A stretch of 64,000 bases of DNA from Zhihengliuella salsuginis (GCF_014651715.1 NZ_BMXK01000007.1:171461-235460); one strand, 5' to 3'. Shown: positions 17,080-25,659, counted from the stretch's first letter. The notes: generated from the sequence alone by a model not told the origin. Numbers and translations: made by a program.

Positions 17080-17382
17080 GCGGACATTGTCTCGCAATAC
17101 GTCCCCGCAGGCGACACCTGTTCGCGGCGTATTGTTTCGAGCGCCCTTGGTTGGACCAGGTTCCTCGGGCTCCTCCCACTGGCGCCGAACACGCTCGGTG
17201 TCGCCACCTGGGACGGCACCGAGTACAGGTTCGTGCCGGCCGGGCGGAAGAACTGGAAGAGCGTCCTCGACGGGGTCATCTCCTCCTGGACCCCTCCGGA
17301 TCCGGCACGGCGATGGCCGCCTGGAAGGAATCCAGGCGGCCATTCGAATCGGGGCGTCGTCCCGAGGCGTGCAGTGGGCGGG
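17080..17382. other. Spacer between the anchored protein and gatB, with coding-like composition but no clear gene
   Basis: This 303-base stretch has no frame with both a local start codon and a plausible ribosome site. On the plus strand one frame from about 17150 to 17300 has strongly GC-biased third positions and a protein-like peptide (including TWDGTEYRFVPAG and WKSVLDGVISSW), but no start and no stop before gatB. It may be a decayed gene remnant. The right part (17313-17343) is a terminator hairpin. Confidence 0.35.
17313..17343 (-). terminator. Perfect 13-bp hairpin downstream of gatB
   Basis: ATGGCCGCCTGGA (17313-17325), loop AGGAA, TCCAGGCGGCCAT (17331-17343), placed 40 bases after the gatB stop on the minus strand. 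No T-run follows, which is common in high-GC actinobacteria. Confidence 0.75.
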
Positions 17383-18897
17383 TCAGCCCTCGACGCCGAG
17401 CTTCTCCAGCACGATCTCGCGGACGCGGCCGGCGTCGGCCTGCCCGCGCGTTGCCTTCATGACCGGGCCGATCAGCGCGCCGACGGCCTGCAGCTTGCCG
17501 CCCTTGATCTTCTCGACGACACCGGGCATCTCGGCCATGGCGTCGTCGATGGCGGCACCCAGTGCGGAGTCGTCGTTCACGACGGCGAGGCCGCGCTTGT
17601 CGACGATCTCGCTCGGCGAGCCCTCACCGGCGATCACGTACTCGAGCACCTGACGGGCGATCTTGTCGTTGATCTTCTTGCCCTCGATCAGCGAGTTCAG
17701 CTCGATGATCGTCGCCGGGGTCGCCCCCAGCTCGGTCGGCTCGACGTCGGCGTTCTTGGCCAGGCGGGAGATCTCGCCCATCCACCACTTGCGGGCCACG
17801 GCCGCGGACGCGCCGGCGGCGATGGTCTCCTCGATGGCGTCCACCAGGCCGGCGTTGACGACGTCGCGGAACTCCGCGTCCGCGTAGCCCCAGTCGGCCT
17901 GCAGGCGCTTGCGGCGCTCGGCCGGCGGCTCCGGAAGTCGGGAACGCAGCTCCTCGATCCAGGCCTCGGTGGTGACGATCGGGACGAGGTCCGGCTCCGG
18001 GAAGTAGCGGTAGTCGTCGGCGTCGGACTTCGGGCGGCCCGACGTCGTCGTGCGCGTGTCCTCGTGCCAGTGCCGGGTCTCCTGGACGACCTTGTTCCCG
18101 GCGTTGAGCACGCCCGCCTGGCGGGAGATCTCGAAGCGCACGGCGTGGTCGACCGCGCGCAACGAGTTCACGTTCTTGGTCTCGGTGCGCGTGCCGAACT
18201 CGGTGGCGTCCTTGGCCATGAGGGAGACGTTGGCGTCGCAGCGGACGTTGCCGCGCTCCATGCGGGCGTCGGAGACGCCGAGGTTCTTCACGATCTCGCG
18301 GATCGCCGCGACGTACGCCTTGGCGAGCTCGGGGGCCCGCTTGCCGGCGCCGACGATCGGCTTCGTGACGATCTCGACCAGCGGGACGCCGGCGCGGTTG
18401 TAGTCCACCAGGGAGAAGTCGGCGCCCTGGATGCGGCCGGCCGCGCCGCCCATGTGGGTCAGCTTGCCGGCGTCCTCCTCCATGTGGGCGCGCTCGATCT
18501 CCACGCGGAAGACCTCGCCGTCCTCGAGCTCGATGTCGAGGTACCCGTCGAAGGCGATCGGGTCGTCGTACTGCGACGTCTGGAAGTTCTTCGGGGTGTC
18601 CGGGTAGAAGTAGTTCTTGCGGGCGAAGCCGCACGTCTCGGCGATCTGGCAGTTCAGCGCGAGGCCGATCAGGATCGCGTACTCGACGCCGGACTTGTTG
18701 ACCACCGGGAGGACGCCCGGCAGGCCGAGGTCGACCTCGTTGACGTTGGTGTTCGGCTCGTCGCCGAAGGCGTTCGGTGCCGAGGAGAACATCTTCGTCT
18801 TGGTGTTCAGCTCGACGTGGACCTCGAACCCGAGGACCGGATCATAGGTGTCCAGCGCCTCGTCGTAGTCGACCAGGGTCTCGGTTGCAGCGCTCAT
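17383..18897 (-). CDS. gatB: Asp-tRNA(Asn)/Glu-tRNA(Gln) amidotransferase subunit B
   Basis: A 504-residue subunit that binds mischarged tRNA and performs ATP-dependent activation of the Asp/Glu side chain, using ammonia from GatA. Typical blocks are LGFEVHVELNTKTKMFS at the N-terminus, FYPDTPKNFQTSQYD, ERGNVRCDANVSL and SDADDYRYFPEPDL. The C-terminal YqeY/GatB tail domain is present. The start codon directly abuts the gatA stop, so translation is coupled. Last gene of gatCAB. Confidence 0.97.
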   Translation of the reverse strand: MSAATETLVDYDEALDTYDPVLGFEVHVELNTKTKMFSSAPNAFGDEPNTNVNEVDLGLPGVLPVVNKSGVEYAILIGLALNCQIAETCGFARKNYFYPDTPKNFQTSQYDDPIAFDGYLDIELEDGEVFRVEIERAHMEEDAGKLTHMGGAAGRIQGADFSLVDYNRAGVPLVEIVTKPIVGAGKRAPELAKAYVAAIREIVKNLGVSDARMERGNVRCDANVSLMAKDATEFGTRTETKNVNSLRAVDHAVRFEISRQAGVLNAGNKVVQETRHWHEDTRTTTSGRPKSDADDYRYFPEPDLVPIVTTEAWIEELRSRLPEPPAERRKRLQADWGYADAEFRDVVNAGLVDAIEETIAAGASAAVARKWWMGEISRLAKNADVEPTELGATPATIIELNSLIEGKKINDKIARQVLEYVIAGEGSPSEIVDKRGLAVVNDDSALGAAIDDAMAEMPGVVEKIKGGKLQAVGALIGPVMKATRGQADAGRVREIVLEKLGVEG

Positions 18898-20445
18898 TCA
18901 GGCAGCACCTTCCTCGATTGCGGCGGCCAGCTGAGGCGCCTGGTTGATCAGGGGCGACCCCCACTTGTCCTCGAGCAGTTTCTCCAGGGCCGCTCCGGCA
19001 CGGTAGACGCGGGCGTCCTCGCGGGCCGGGGCCAGGAACTGGATGCCCACCGGCAGGCCCTCGGACAGGCCGCCCGGGACGGAGATGCCCGGGACGCCGG
19101 CGAGGTTGGCCGGGATGGTGGCGACGTCGTTGAGGTACATCGCCAGCGGGTCGTCGGACTTGGAGCCGAACTCGAAGGCGACGTTGGGGCTCGTCGGGGA
19201 GACCAGCACGTCGGCCTGTTCGAACGCGGCGTCGAAGTCCCGCTGCACGAGCGTGCGGACCTTCTGCGCCGAGCCGTAGTAGGCGTCGTAGTAGCCGGCC
19301 GAGAGGGCGTAGGTGCCCAGGATGATGCGGCGCTTGACCTCGTCGCCGAATCCGGCGGCGCGGGTCGAGCCCATGACGCGTTCGATGGTCATCGGCCCGT
19401 CCTCGGGCAGGACGCGCTTCCCGTAGCGGACGCCGTCGAACTTGGCGAGGTTGGAGGAGACCTCACTCGGCATGATCAGGTAGTAGGCGCCAAGCGCGTA
19501 CTTGAAGTTCGGGCAGTGCACCTCGACGATCTCCGCGCCGGCGGCCTTCATGAGCTCGAGCGACTCGTCGAAGCGTGCCTGGACGCCGGCCTCGTAGCCC
19601 TCGCCGGTCAGCTCCTTGATGACGCCGACGCGCACGCCGGTCAGGTCGCCCGTGGCGCCCTTGCGCGCCGCTTCGGCGAGAGCCGGAACGGGGTCGGCCA
19701 GCGAGGTGGAGTCGCGCTCGTCGTGGCCGCCGATGAGCTCGTGCAGGATCGCGGAGTCGAGCACGGTGCGGGTGACCGGGCCGATCTGGTCCAGCGACGA
19801 GGCCATGGCGATCGCGCCGTAGCGCGAGACCGAGCCGTAGGTCGGCTTCACGCCGACGGTGCCGGTGACGGCGCCGGGCTGGCGGATCGAGCCGCCGGTG
19901 TCGGTGCCGAGGGCCAGCGGCGCCTCGAACGCGGCGACGGCGGCGGCGGACCCGCCCCCGGAGCCGCCCGGGATGCGGCCCAGGTCCCACGGGTTGCGGG
20001 TGTTGCCGTACGCGGAGTGCTCGGTGGAGGAGCCCATGGCGAACTCGTCCAGGTTGGTCTTGCCGAGCATCGGCAGCTTCGCGGCGCGGATCTTCTCGAT
20101 CACGGTCGCATCGTACGGGCTCATCCACCCCTCGAGCATCTTCGAGCCCGCCGTGGTCGGCTGCCCCACGGTGACGATGAGGTCCTTCACCGCGATCGGA
20201 ACGCCGGCCAGCGGGTGCAGGGCCTCGGCCTCGGCGCCGCCGGCCGCGCGGATGGCGTCGACCTCGGCGGCCACAGCGAGGGCCTCCTCGGCGTTGACGT
20301 GCAGGAAGGCGTTAACTCCGCGCTCGCCTCCGTCGACGGCCGCGATGCGGTCGAGGTGGGCCTGCACGGCCTCGACGGACGTGGTCTCGCCGGCGCGCAG
20401 CTTCTCGGCGAGCGCGGAGGCGGACAGTTCGATGATCTCGCTCAT
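18898..20445 (-). CDS. gatA: Asp-tRNA(Asn)/Glu-tRNA(Gln) amidotransferase subunit A
   Basis: A 515-residue glutaminase of the amidase-signature family supplying ammonia to GatB. The Ser-cisSer-Lys triad is visible: Lys in IAVKDLI, and the serines in GGSGGGSAA and [12 protein letters not shown]-terminal [12 protein letters not shown] is typical. It follows gatC by 3 bases and is followed immediately by gatB. Confidence 0.97.
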   Translation of the reverse strand: MSEIIELSASALAEKLRAGETTSVEAVQAHLDRIAAVDGGERGVNAFLHVNAEEALAVAAEVDAIRAAGGAEAEALHPLAGVPIAVKDLIVTVGQPTTAGSKMLEGWMSPYDATVIEKIRAAKLPMLGKTNLDEFAMGSSTEHSAYGNTRNPWDLGRIPGGSGGGSAAAVAAFEAPLALGTDTGGSIRQPGAVTGTVGVKPTYGSVSRYGAIAMASSLDQIGPVTRTVLDSAILHELIGGHDERDSTSLADPVPALAEAARKGATGDLTGVRVGVIKELTGEGYEAGVQARFDESLELMKAAGAEIVEVHCPNFKYALGAYYLIMPSEVSSNLAKFDGVRYGKRVLPEDGPMTIERVMGSTRAAGFGDEVKRRIILGTYALSAGYYDAYYGSAQKVRTLVQRDFDAAFEQADVLVSPTSPNVAFEFGSKSDDPLAMYLNDVATIPANLAGVPGISVPGGLSEGLPVGIQFLAPAREDARVYRAGAALEKLLEDKWGSPLINQAPQLAAAIEEGAA

Positions 20446-20448
20446 TGT

Positions 20449-20745
20449 TTACTCCCCATCCAGGATCGCCGGGACCTTGAAGCGGTTCTCGTCCGCGTCC
20501 GGTGCGTTCTGCAGTGCCTGTTCGGGCGTCAGGGTCTTGCCCACGACGTCCTCGCGCAGGACGTTCTGCAGCGGGATCGGGTGGCTGGTGGCCGGGACGT
20601 CGTCCCCGGCGGCTTCGCTGACGGCTGCGATGGAGTCGACGATCACGGCGAGTTCGCCGGTCATCTTGTCCAGCTCCGCATCGTTCATCTCGATGTGCGC
20701 AAGCCGGGCCAGGTGGACTACGTCCTCACGGCTGATGGCAGACAT
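20449..20745 (-). CDS. gatC: Asp-tRNA(Asn)/Glu-tRNA(Gln) amidotransferase subunit C
   Basis: A 98-residue GatC that wraps around GatA and stabilises the complex. Family marks are ISREDVVHLARLAHIEM at the N-terminus and LREDVVGKTLTPEQALQNAP. GGGAG precedes the ATG closely. It is the first gene of gatCAB, which allows charging of tRNA-Gln (and perhaps tRNA-Asn) by transamidation. Confidence 0.95.
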   Translation of the reverse strand: MSAISREDVVHLARLAHIEMNDAELDKMTGELAVIVDSIAAVSEAAGDDVPATSHPIPLQNVLREDVVGKTLTPEQALQNAPDADENRFKVPAILDGE

Positions 20746-20783
20746 GTAGCTCCCAGAGTGGTTGGGTCGGTGGTTCGCGTTTC

Positions 20784-20789
20784 ATTCTA
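20784..20789 (-). promoter_or_regulatory. -10 element TAGAAT upstream of gatC
   Basis: On the minus strand TAGAAT (one mismatch to TATAAT) lies about 40 bases before the gatC ATG. No clear -35 is seen. Confidence 0.4.
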
Positions 20790-20861
20790 TTCCAGCGCCG
20801 GTCCGCTCGTTGCACGCGCCGGTCCGAGAAGCCGGCACGACGGCGGGGCGCGGCGTGCGCT

Positions 20862-21320
20862 CTAGCGGCGCCCGGCGCGGGCCTCGACCAGGGCGCGGGC
20901 GCGCGGCCGGTCCGTGGCGACGAAGGTCTCGGTGTCCGTGACGAGCGTCGGGACCGTCTCGTTGCCCTTGTTGATGCTGCGCACCCGGGCGGCGGCGTCG
21001 TCGTCCTTCCAGATGTTCACCCAGTAGACGTCGCCCAGGCGGGCGCGCAGCGTCCACATCAGCCGGAGGCAGAAGGTGCAGCCCGGCCGCCAGAAGACCA
21101 CCACTCCCCCGCGCTCGACGTGCTCGTCGACGCCGGCGTCCGGCTGCGATCCGGCGAGCAGCGAGATGCCCGTGAAGACCCCGAATCCGACGAGCGCCAC
21201 ACTGAAGACGACGGCGACCGCGTCGACGCTGTCGCCGGAGACCGCGCGGGCAAGGATGACGGCCGCGAGCAGGATGACGAGAACGGTCAGGACCCAGGCA
21301 TTGGCGAAGATTCGACGCAT
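20862..21320 (-). CDS. Membrane-anchored mycoredoxin/glutaredoxin-like protein
   Basis: A 152-residue protein with two N-terminal membrane helices (about residues 8-28 and 33-55) followed by a thioredoxin-fold domain. The redox motif CTFC sits in WRPGCTFCLRLMW (about residue 80), and NKGNETVPTLVT is the cis-Pro loop typical of mycoredoxins. Soluble mycoredoxins use the low-molecular-weight thiol mycothiol to reduce mixed disulfides. The tether would put this one at the membrane, with its side uncertain. A TAGGGT -10 six bases before the ATG suggests a leaderless message. Confidence 0.8.
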   Translation of the reverse strand: MRRIFANAWVLTVLVILLAAVILARAVSGDSVDAVAVVFSVALVGFGVFTGISLLAGSQPDAGVDEHVERGGVVVFWRPGCTFCLRLMWTLRARLGDVYWVNIWKDDDAAARVRSINKGNETVPTLVTDTETFVATDRPRARALVEARAGRR

Positions 21321-21326
21321 GGCCCC

Positions 21327-21398
21327 ACCCTATCCGTCCGCCGGGGCCGCGGGCGGGCATGTCGGATTCTTGGCGATCGTCAGCGGTCGATCTAGCAT
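21327..21398. promoter_or_regulatory. Divergent leaderless promoters: TAGGGT (-, 21327-21332) and TAGCAT (+, 21393-21398)
   Basis: The 84-base gap carries two -10 boxes, each six bases from its start codon: TAGGGT on the minus strand for the mycoredoxin-like gene (ATG 21320) and TAGCAT on the plus strand for the thioesterase (GTG 21405). The second box also supports the GTG start. Confidence 0.5.
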
Positions 21399-21404
21399 GG
21401 AGGC

Positions 21405-21872
21405 GTGGCCGATCCTTCCAAGACACTTCCGAAATTCACCGTCGACCGGGCGCAGCCGTCGACGGCCAGCGTGCTGCGGACCGTCGAGTGGGTCGACACG
21501 GACGCCTCCGGCCACCAGCACAACTCGGCGGTTATCCGCTGGGTCGAGGCGGCCGAGGCCAAGCTGTTCCGCGAGCTCGAGCTCCCGGAGTACTTCCCGT
21601 CGGCCCCCCGCGTGCAGCAGGTCGTCAACTTCACCTCGAAGCTGTGGTTCGGCCAGCAGGTGACCGCGACGGCGACCGTGCAGCGGATCGGCCGCACCTC
21701 GCTCACGCTGGCCTTCGAGGTCGTCGGGCATGCGCACGAGCAGCGGCCGGAGACGGTGGCCGCCCACGGGACCATCGTCGTCGCACACGTCCCCGCGGGC
21801 GCCGCGAGCGCCCGGCCGTGGCCGGACGCGGTGCGCGCCGCCGTCAGCCCCGCCGAGGGCGGACCTCGATGA
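21405..21872 (+). CDS. Hotdog-fold acyl-CoA thioesterase (4HBT type)
   Basis: A 155-residue single-hotdog thioesterase. The 4-hydroxybenzoyl-CoA-thioesterase-like signature VDTDASGHQHNSAVIRWVE (about residues 30-48) carries the expected acidic residue, and the long central helix follows. GTG 21405 is supported by TAGCAT six bases upstream. Its stop overlaps the paaX-type ATG. Standing at the head of an aromatic-CoA locus, it may hydrolyse an aryl-CoA or ring-cleavage CoA product. Confidence 0.8.
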   Translation: MADPSKTLPKFTVDRAQPSTASVLRTVEWVDTDASGHQHNSAVIRWVEAAEAKLFRELELPEYFPSAPRVQQVVNFTSKLWFGQQVTATATVQRIGRTSLTLAFEVVGHAHEQRPETVAAHGTIVVAHVPAGAASARPWPDAVRAAVSPAEGGPR

Positions 21873-22738
21873 TCGAGATCCCGGCTCCGCCGATCCGGCA
21901 CCAGCAGTTGATCCTCACGATCTACGGACTGTACGGCCGAGAGGGCACCGGCGCGCTGCCCGTCTCGACGCTGATCCAGCTGCTCGGGGACCTCGGCCAC
22001 GAGGCCCCCGGCGTCCGCTCCGCCGTCTCGCGCATGAAGTCGAAGGGCGTCCTGACGAGCGAGAAGCAGGGCGGTGCCGCCACGTACAGCCTGTCGGCGG
22101 GCACGCTCGAGATCATCGAGGAGGGCGACGCGAGGATCTTCGCGCCGTACCGCGCCAGCACCCACGGGCAGTGGGTGCTGGCGATCTTCTCCGTCCCCGA
22201 GTCCAAGCGCGACCGCCGCCACCAGCTGCGCACCGAGCTGACGCGCCTCGGATTCGGCGCCATGGCCTCGGGCACGTGGATCGCCCCCGCGAACGTCCTG
22301 CCGGGCGCGAAGCGGCGGCTCGAAGCCCGCGGCCTGACCGAGTACGTGGAGTTCTTCACGGGAGCCTACGACGGCGAGGAGCTCGCGGCCGGACGCATGC
22401 GGGAGAAGGTCTCCGAATGGTGGGATCTGGAAACGCTCTCCGGGCAGGTCGACGAGTTCATGGAGTACTACGGCAGCGGGCTCGCCGACTGGCGGGCCCT
22501 GCTGGAGCAGCCGTCCGGCGCGTCCGCGGAGGAGACCGGCCTGCTGCGTCGCGCCGCCTTCCGGTACTACATCCCCATGCTGACCCTCTGGCGGCGACTG
22601 CCGTACCGCGACCCCGGCCTGCCGCTCGAGTACCTCCCGAGCGGATGGCGGGGGCCGCAGGCACGCGAGATCTTCTTCGGCGTGCACGACCTGATCTCCC
22701 CTCTGGCCTCCGAGCACGCGCACACCCTGCTCGAGTAG
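21869..22738 (+). CDS. PaaX-family transcriptional repressor
   Basis: A 289-residue protein with the PaaX layout: an N-terminal winged helix (LLGDLGHEAPGVRSAVSRMKSKGVL), a central domain (GQWVLAIFSVPESKRDRRHQLRTEL) and a C-terminal domain (FRYYIPMLTLWRRLPYRDPGLP). PaaX proteins repress aromatic catabolic operons and are released by an aryl-CoA such as phenylacetyl-CoA. Here the neighbours encode an aryl-CoA ligase and an aryl-CoA oxygenase, so the effector may be anthraniloyl- or salicylyl-CoA (inference). Translationally coupled to the thioesterase. Confidence 0.9.
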   Translation: MIEIPAPPIRHQQLILTIYGLYGREGTGALPVSTLIQLLGDLGHEAPGVRSAVSRMKSKGVLTSEKQGGAATYSLSAGTLEIIEEGDARIFAPYRASTHGQWVLAIFSVPESKRDRRHQLRTELTRLGFGAMASGTWIAPANVLPGAKRRLEARGLTEYVEFFTGAYDGEELAAGRMREKVSEWWDLETLSGQVDEFMEYYGSGLADWRALLEQPSGASAEETGLLRRAAFRYYIPMLTLWRRLPYRDPGLPLEYLPSGWRGPQAREIFFGVHDLISPLASEHAHTLLE

Positions 22739-22747
22739 GGACCACGC

Positions 22748-22799
22748 GCGAACGCCCGGGGCGGACCGGCCAGTCTGCCGGCCCGCTCCGGGCGTTCGC
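22748..22799. terminator. Bidirectional hairpin between the paaX-type gene and ridA
   Basis: GCGAACGCCCGG (22748-22759) pairs with CCGGGCGTTCGC (22788-22799), with a further imperfect inner stem (GGCGGACCGGC against GCCGGCCCGC). It sits between convergent stops, suited to both directions. Confidence 0.75.
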
Positions 22800-22810
22800 C
22801 GCCGAACCGG

Positions 22811-23215
22811 TCAGCGCTCGGGGATGACCGCGATGCCCTGGACCTCGATCAGCGCCTCCTTCTGCCACAGGCGGCTGACGCCGATGCCCGCCATCGCGGG
22901 ATACTCCGTCCCCGCCATCTTCCTCCAGATCCGCCCGATCTCGCGGCCGTTGGCCATGTAGTCGTCGACGTCCGTGAGGTAGATCGTCACGCTGACCAGG
23001 TCCTCCGGGCGGCCGCCCGCCTCCGTCAGCGTCGTCAGGACGTTGGAGAACGCCTGCGTGAACTGCTCGACGATGCCGCCGGGGACGATGTTCATGTCCT
23101 GGTCCAGTGCGGTCTGCCCGGCCAGGAAGACCGTGTTCGCGGCGAGGACGCCATGGGAGAAGCCGGACGGCTTCGCCATCGATGCCGGGTTGATGAGGAC
23201 GTTTCCTTCAGTCAT
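22811..23215 (-). CDS. RidA-family enamine/imine deaminase
   Basis: A 134-residue YjgF/YER057c/UK114 trimer-forming protein. The conserved arginine/glutamate pocket blocks are recognisable (SHGVLAANTVFLAGQTALD, LVSVTIYLTDVDDY, RLWQKEALIEVQGIAV). RidA proteins hydrolyse reactive enamines and imines; members within catabolic clusters often act on pathway intermediates. GGAG precedes the ATG. It is divergent from the fumarylacetoacetase-family gene, and the neighbouring amino-aryl-CoA reductase would produce an enamine if its substrate is anthraniloyl-CoA. Confidence 0.85.
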   Translation of the reverse strand: MTEGNVLINPASMAKPSGFSHGVLAANTVFLAGQTALDQDMNIVPGGIVEQFTQAFSNVLTTLTEAGGRPEDLVSVTIYLTDVDDYMANGREIGRIWRKMAGTEYPAMAGIGVSRLWQKEALIEVQGIAVIPER

Positions 23216-23369
23216 GTCTTGCTCCTGTTCGATGGGATCGGATCTGGAATGAAAAATCTTCGCCCGGACTCTGGTCCTGAAATGTGAGCCGTGCTACGTT
23301 GAGCATATGTGACGACCGTAAAAAAGTCGACACACACGAATCGATCGACTCACCGGAGGTCCGCGCAGC
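23216..23369. promoter_or_regulatory. Divergent promoter region of ridA and the main catabolic operon
   Basis: This AT-richer 154-base gap separates ridA from the rightward operon. It contains an A-run and a 6-bp dyad, AGTCGA (23325-23330) and TCGACT (23345-23350), close to the rightward start. It is the likely target for the PaaX-type repressor, though I see no strong PaaX consensus. Confidence 0.4.
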
Positions 23370-24221
23370 ATGAAACTCACCACCCTCTCCATCGCGGGGA
23401 CGACGACGGCCGCCGTCGGCGTCGGCCACGGGGCGTTCGTGCCGTTGGACGCTCCGGACCTGGGTGCGCTGCTGGCCGGGAGCGACTGGCGCCAAAGGGT
23501 CGACGTGGCCCGCGCCTCCGGTGCGGCGCCGGTCCGCCTGGACGAGGACGGCGTGCGGATCGGCCCGCTCGTACCCCGCGCCGGCAAGGTGATCTGCTGC
23601 GGATTGAACTACGCCGACCACATCACCGAGATGGGCCGCGACCTGCCCGAGTACCCGACGCTGTTCGCCAAGTTCGCCGACACGCTGACGGGACCGGCCG
23701 ACGACATCGCCGTCTCGGCGAGCGCCCAGGTGGACTGGGAGGCGGAGCTGGGCGTCGTCGTCGGGCGCACCCTCACGGACGCCGACGAGACCGAGGCCGA
23801 GGCCGCCATCGCCGGCTACACCGTCGCCAACGACATCTCGATGCGCGACTGGCAGCGCCGCACGCTCCAGTGGTTCCAAGGCAAGGCGTTCGATGCGACG
23901 ACACCGGTGGGGCCGGTCATGGTGACGCCCGAGGAGGTCGAATCCACGCGGTTCGCCGGCGACGGCTTCACCGTCCGCGGCTACGTCAACGGCGACCTCG
24001 TGCAGGAGGGCCGGACGCGGACGCTCGTCTTCGGGCCCGCCAGGCTGCTCTCCTACATCAGCCGCTTCACGACGCTCCGGCCGGGCGACCTCGTCCTGAC
24101 CGGGACCCCCGGCGGCGTCGGCATGGGCATGGAACCGCCCCGCTTCCTGCGCGACGGCGACGTCGTCGCCACCGAAATCGACGGCATCGGACGCCTCGAG
24201 AACCGCGTCCGCCTGACCTGA
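23370..24221 (+). CDS. Fumarylacetoacetate hydrolase-family protein
   Basis: A 283-residue FAH-superfamily enzyme that hydrolyses C-C bonds of beta-diketo or acylpyruvate compounds, or isomerises/hydrates them. Metal-binding blocks are VDWEAELGVVVGR, VANDISMRDWQ, QGKAFDATTP and GDLVLTGTPGGVG. GGAGG precedes the ATG by about 10 bases. It is the first gene of the rightward operon. In a gentisate route it could be fumarylpyruvate or maleylpyruvate hydrolase; in an anthraniloyl-CoA route it could open a cyclic beta-diketone. The sequence does not decide. Confidence 0.85.
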   Translation: MKLTTLSIAGTTTAAVGVGHGAFVPLDAPDLGALLAGSDWRQRVDVARASGAAPVRLDEDGVRIGPLVPRAGKVICCGLNYADHITEMGRDLPEYPTLFAKFADTLTGPADDIAVSASAQVDWEAELGVVVGRTLTDADETEAEAAIAGYTVANDISMRDWQRRTLQWFQGKAFDATTPVGPVMVTPEEVESTRFAGDGFTVRGYVNGDLVQEGRTRTLVFGPARLLSYISRFTTLRPGDLVLTGTPGGVGMGMEPPRFLRDGDVVATEIDGIGRLENRVRLT

Positions 24222-24271
24222 CCACCACCCGGGCGTCGCCCGGCCCACCCCTTCCGATGAAAGGACAGAAC

Positions 24272-24754
24272 ATGAGCAGCGAGACCACCGAGTACATCTA
24301 CGAGGGCGACAACTCCATCTACGCCGGCGAGGACGGCAACGTCGTCCCGGTCGTGACCCGCGCCGGCGAGGAGGACACGAACACGATGCAGTCCGGCGAC
24401 TGCGTGCGCGTCTCCGGCGTCAGCATCCAGCACACCCCGGCCACGAAGATCTGGTTCGGCCAGGTCTCCAACACCCCCGGCTACCGCTCGCTCCCGCACC
24501 ACCACGCGGAGGCCGAGACCGGAGGCTACGTCCTGAGCGGGCACGGCCGCATCTACTTCGGCGAAGACTATGCGCAATACCAGGACATGAAGGCCGGCGA
24601 CTGGGTGTTCGTCCCGCCGTTCATGCCGCACGTCGAGGCCAACATGTCCGTCACCGAGGACCTCGTGTGGCTGACGGCGCGGACGCCGGAGAACCTCGTC
24701 GTCAACCTCGACGACGTCCCGGACGAGACGCTGGAAGGCTACCGCCGCGCATGA
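24272..24754 (+). CDS. Small cupin-domain protein with complete metal-binding motifs
   Basis: A 160-residue single cupin. Motif 1 (PHHHAEAETGGYVLSG) provides the His-x-His and Glu ligands; motif 2 (GDWVFVPPFMPHVEAN) provides the last His in the canonical G-x5-P-x2-x2-H-x3-N spacing. With all ligands present it is likely an enzyme rather than only a binding domain. It is much shorter than gentisate 1,2-dioxygenase (about 350 residues). It could be a ring-cleaving dioxygenase or an isomerase in the pathway. AAGGA precedes the ATG; the stop overlaps the TesB-like ATG. Confidence 0.8.
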   Translation: MSSETTEYIYEGDNSIYAGEDGNVVPVVTRAGEEDTNTMQSGDCVRVSGVSIQHTPATKIWFGQVSNTPGYRSLPHHHAEAETGGYVLSGHGRIYFGEDYAQYQDMKAGDWVFVPPFMPHVEANMSVTEDLVWLTARTPENLVVNLDDVPDETLEGYRRA

Positions 24755-25659
24755 ACCAGGTGACCAGCCCCCTGACATCGGACACGTTCGTCGCCGCCAC
24801 CGCGCTCCGTGAAGTCGGCGCCGAGGTCTACGACCTCGCCTTCGAGGCCACGACGCAGTACGTGCCGTGGCCCAAGGCCTACGGCGGCGACATGGTCGCC
24901 CAGGGCACGACGGCGATGATGCGTTCGGTGGGATCCGACCGCACCCTGCACTCGATGCACAGCTACTTCATGCGCCCCGTCGACATCGGCGCACCCGTCC
25001 GCTACGAGGTCGAGAAGCTGCGCGACGGGCGCGGCTACTCGACCCGCCACGTCCGCGCGTTCCAGAACGGCAAGCCGGTCTACGTCTCGATGGGCTCGTT
25101 CCACGTGCCGGAGGACGGCCCGGAATTCGCGTCGACCGCCCCCGCAGCGGTCGACGGCCTCGCCCCGGAGTCGGTCCGCAGCGCCGCCGAGGCGCTCGAC
25201 GGGGTCGACACCGACGCCGCCCGCTACTGGTCGGCGGGCCGCAGCTTCGACATGCGGCACGTCCCCTCGCCCGTCTACCTCGAGGTCGACGGGGAGCAGG
25301 TCGGGCACCAGGCCGTCTGGATCAAGGCCTTCACACCGCTGGACGACGACGCCGTCGCCGGCCTGGGTGCCGACGACGCCCACCGCGTGGCCCTGGCGTA
25401 CGTCTGCGACTACACGATCCTCGAGTCGATCCTCCGGGCGCACGGCGCTCCCTGGGCGACGGAGGGTCTGGCGACGGCGAGCCTGGACCACTCGATGTGG
25501 TTCCACCGGCCCGGCCGTCTGGACGACTGGGTGCTGTACGCCCAGGAGGCCGTCTCCAGCCAGAACAACCGCGGACTCGCGACCGGCCGGTTCTTCGACC
25601 GCTCCGGCCGGCTCCTCGCGACCGTCGCCCAAGAGGGCATGGTCCGCCTCCCGCACTGA
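24751..25659 (+). CDS. TesB-like acyl-CoA thioesterase
   Basis: A 302-residue double-hotdog thioesterase. The catalytic network known from TesB is recognisable: Asp in ASLDHSMWFHRP (about 247), Ser in VSSQNNRG, and Gln in VAQEGMVR (about 293). The N-terminal hotdog has YGGDMVAQGTTAMMRSV. The ATG overlaps the cupin stop (ATGA). In this operon it could release a free acid from an aryl-CoA product (for example gentisyl-CoA) or an intermediate after ring opening. Confidence 0.88.
   Translation: MNQVTSPLTSDTFVAATALREVGAEVYDLAFEATTQYVPWPKAYGGDMVAQGTTAMMRSVGSDRTLHSMHSYFMRPVDIGAPVRYEVEKLRDGRGYSTRHVRAFQNGKPVYVSMGSFHVPEDGPEFASTAPAAVDGLAPESVRSAAEALDGVDTDAARYWSAGRSFDMRHVPSPVYLEVDGEQVGHQAVWIKAFTPLDDDAVAGLGADDAHRVALAYVCDYTILESILRAHGAPWATEGLATASLDHSMWFHRPGRLDDWVLYAQEAVSSQNNRGLATGRFFDRSGRLLATVAQEGMVRLPH

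Noticed and set aside
17050..20865. 1271-codon open frame on the plus strand
   Set aside because: Antisense to gatB, gatA and gatC; only the part in the spacer (17120-17310) has protein-like composition and that is reported separately.
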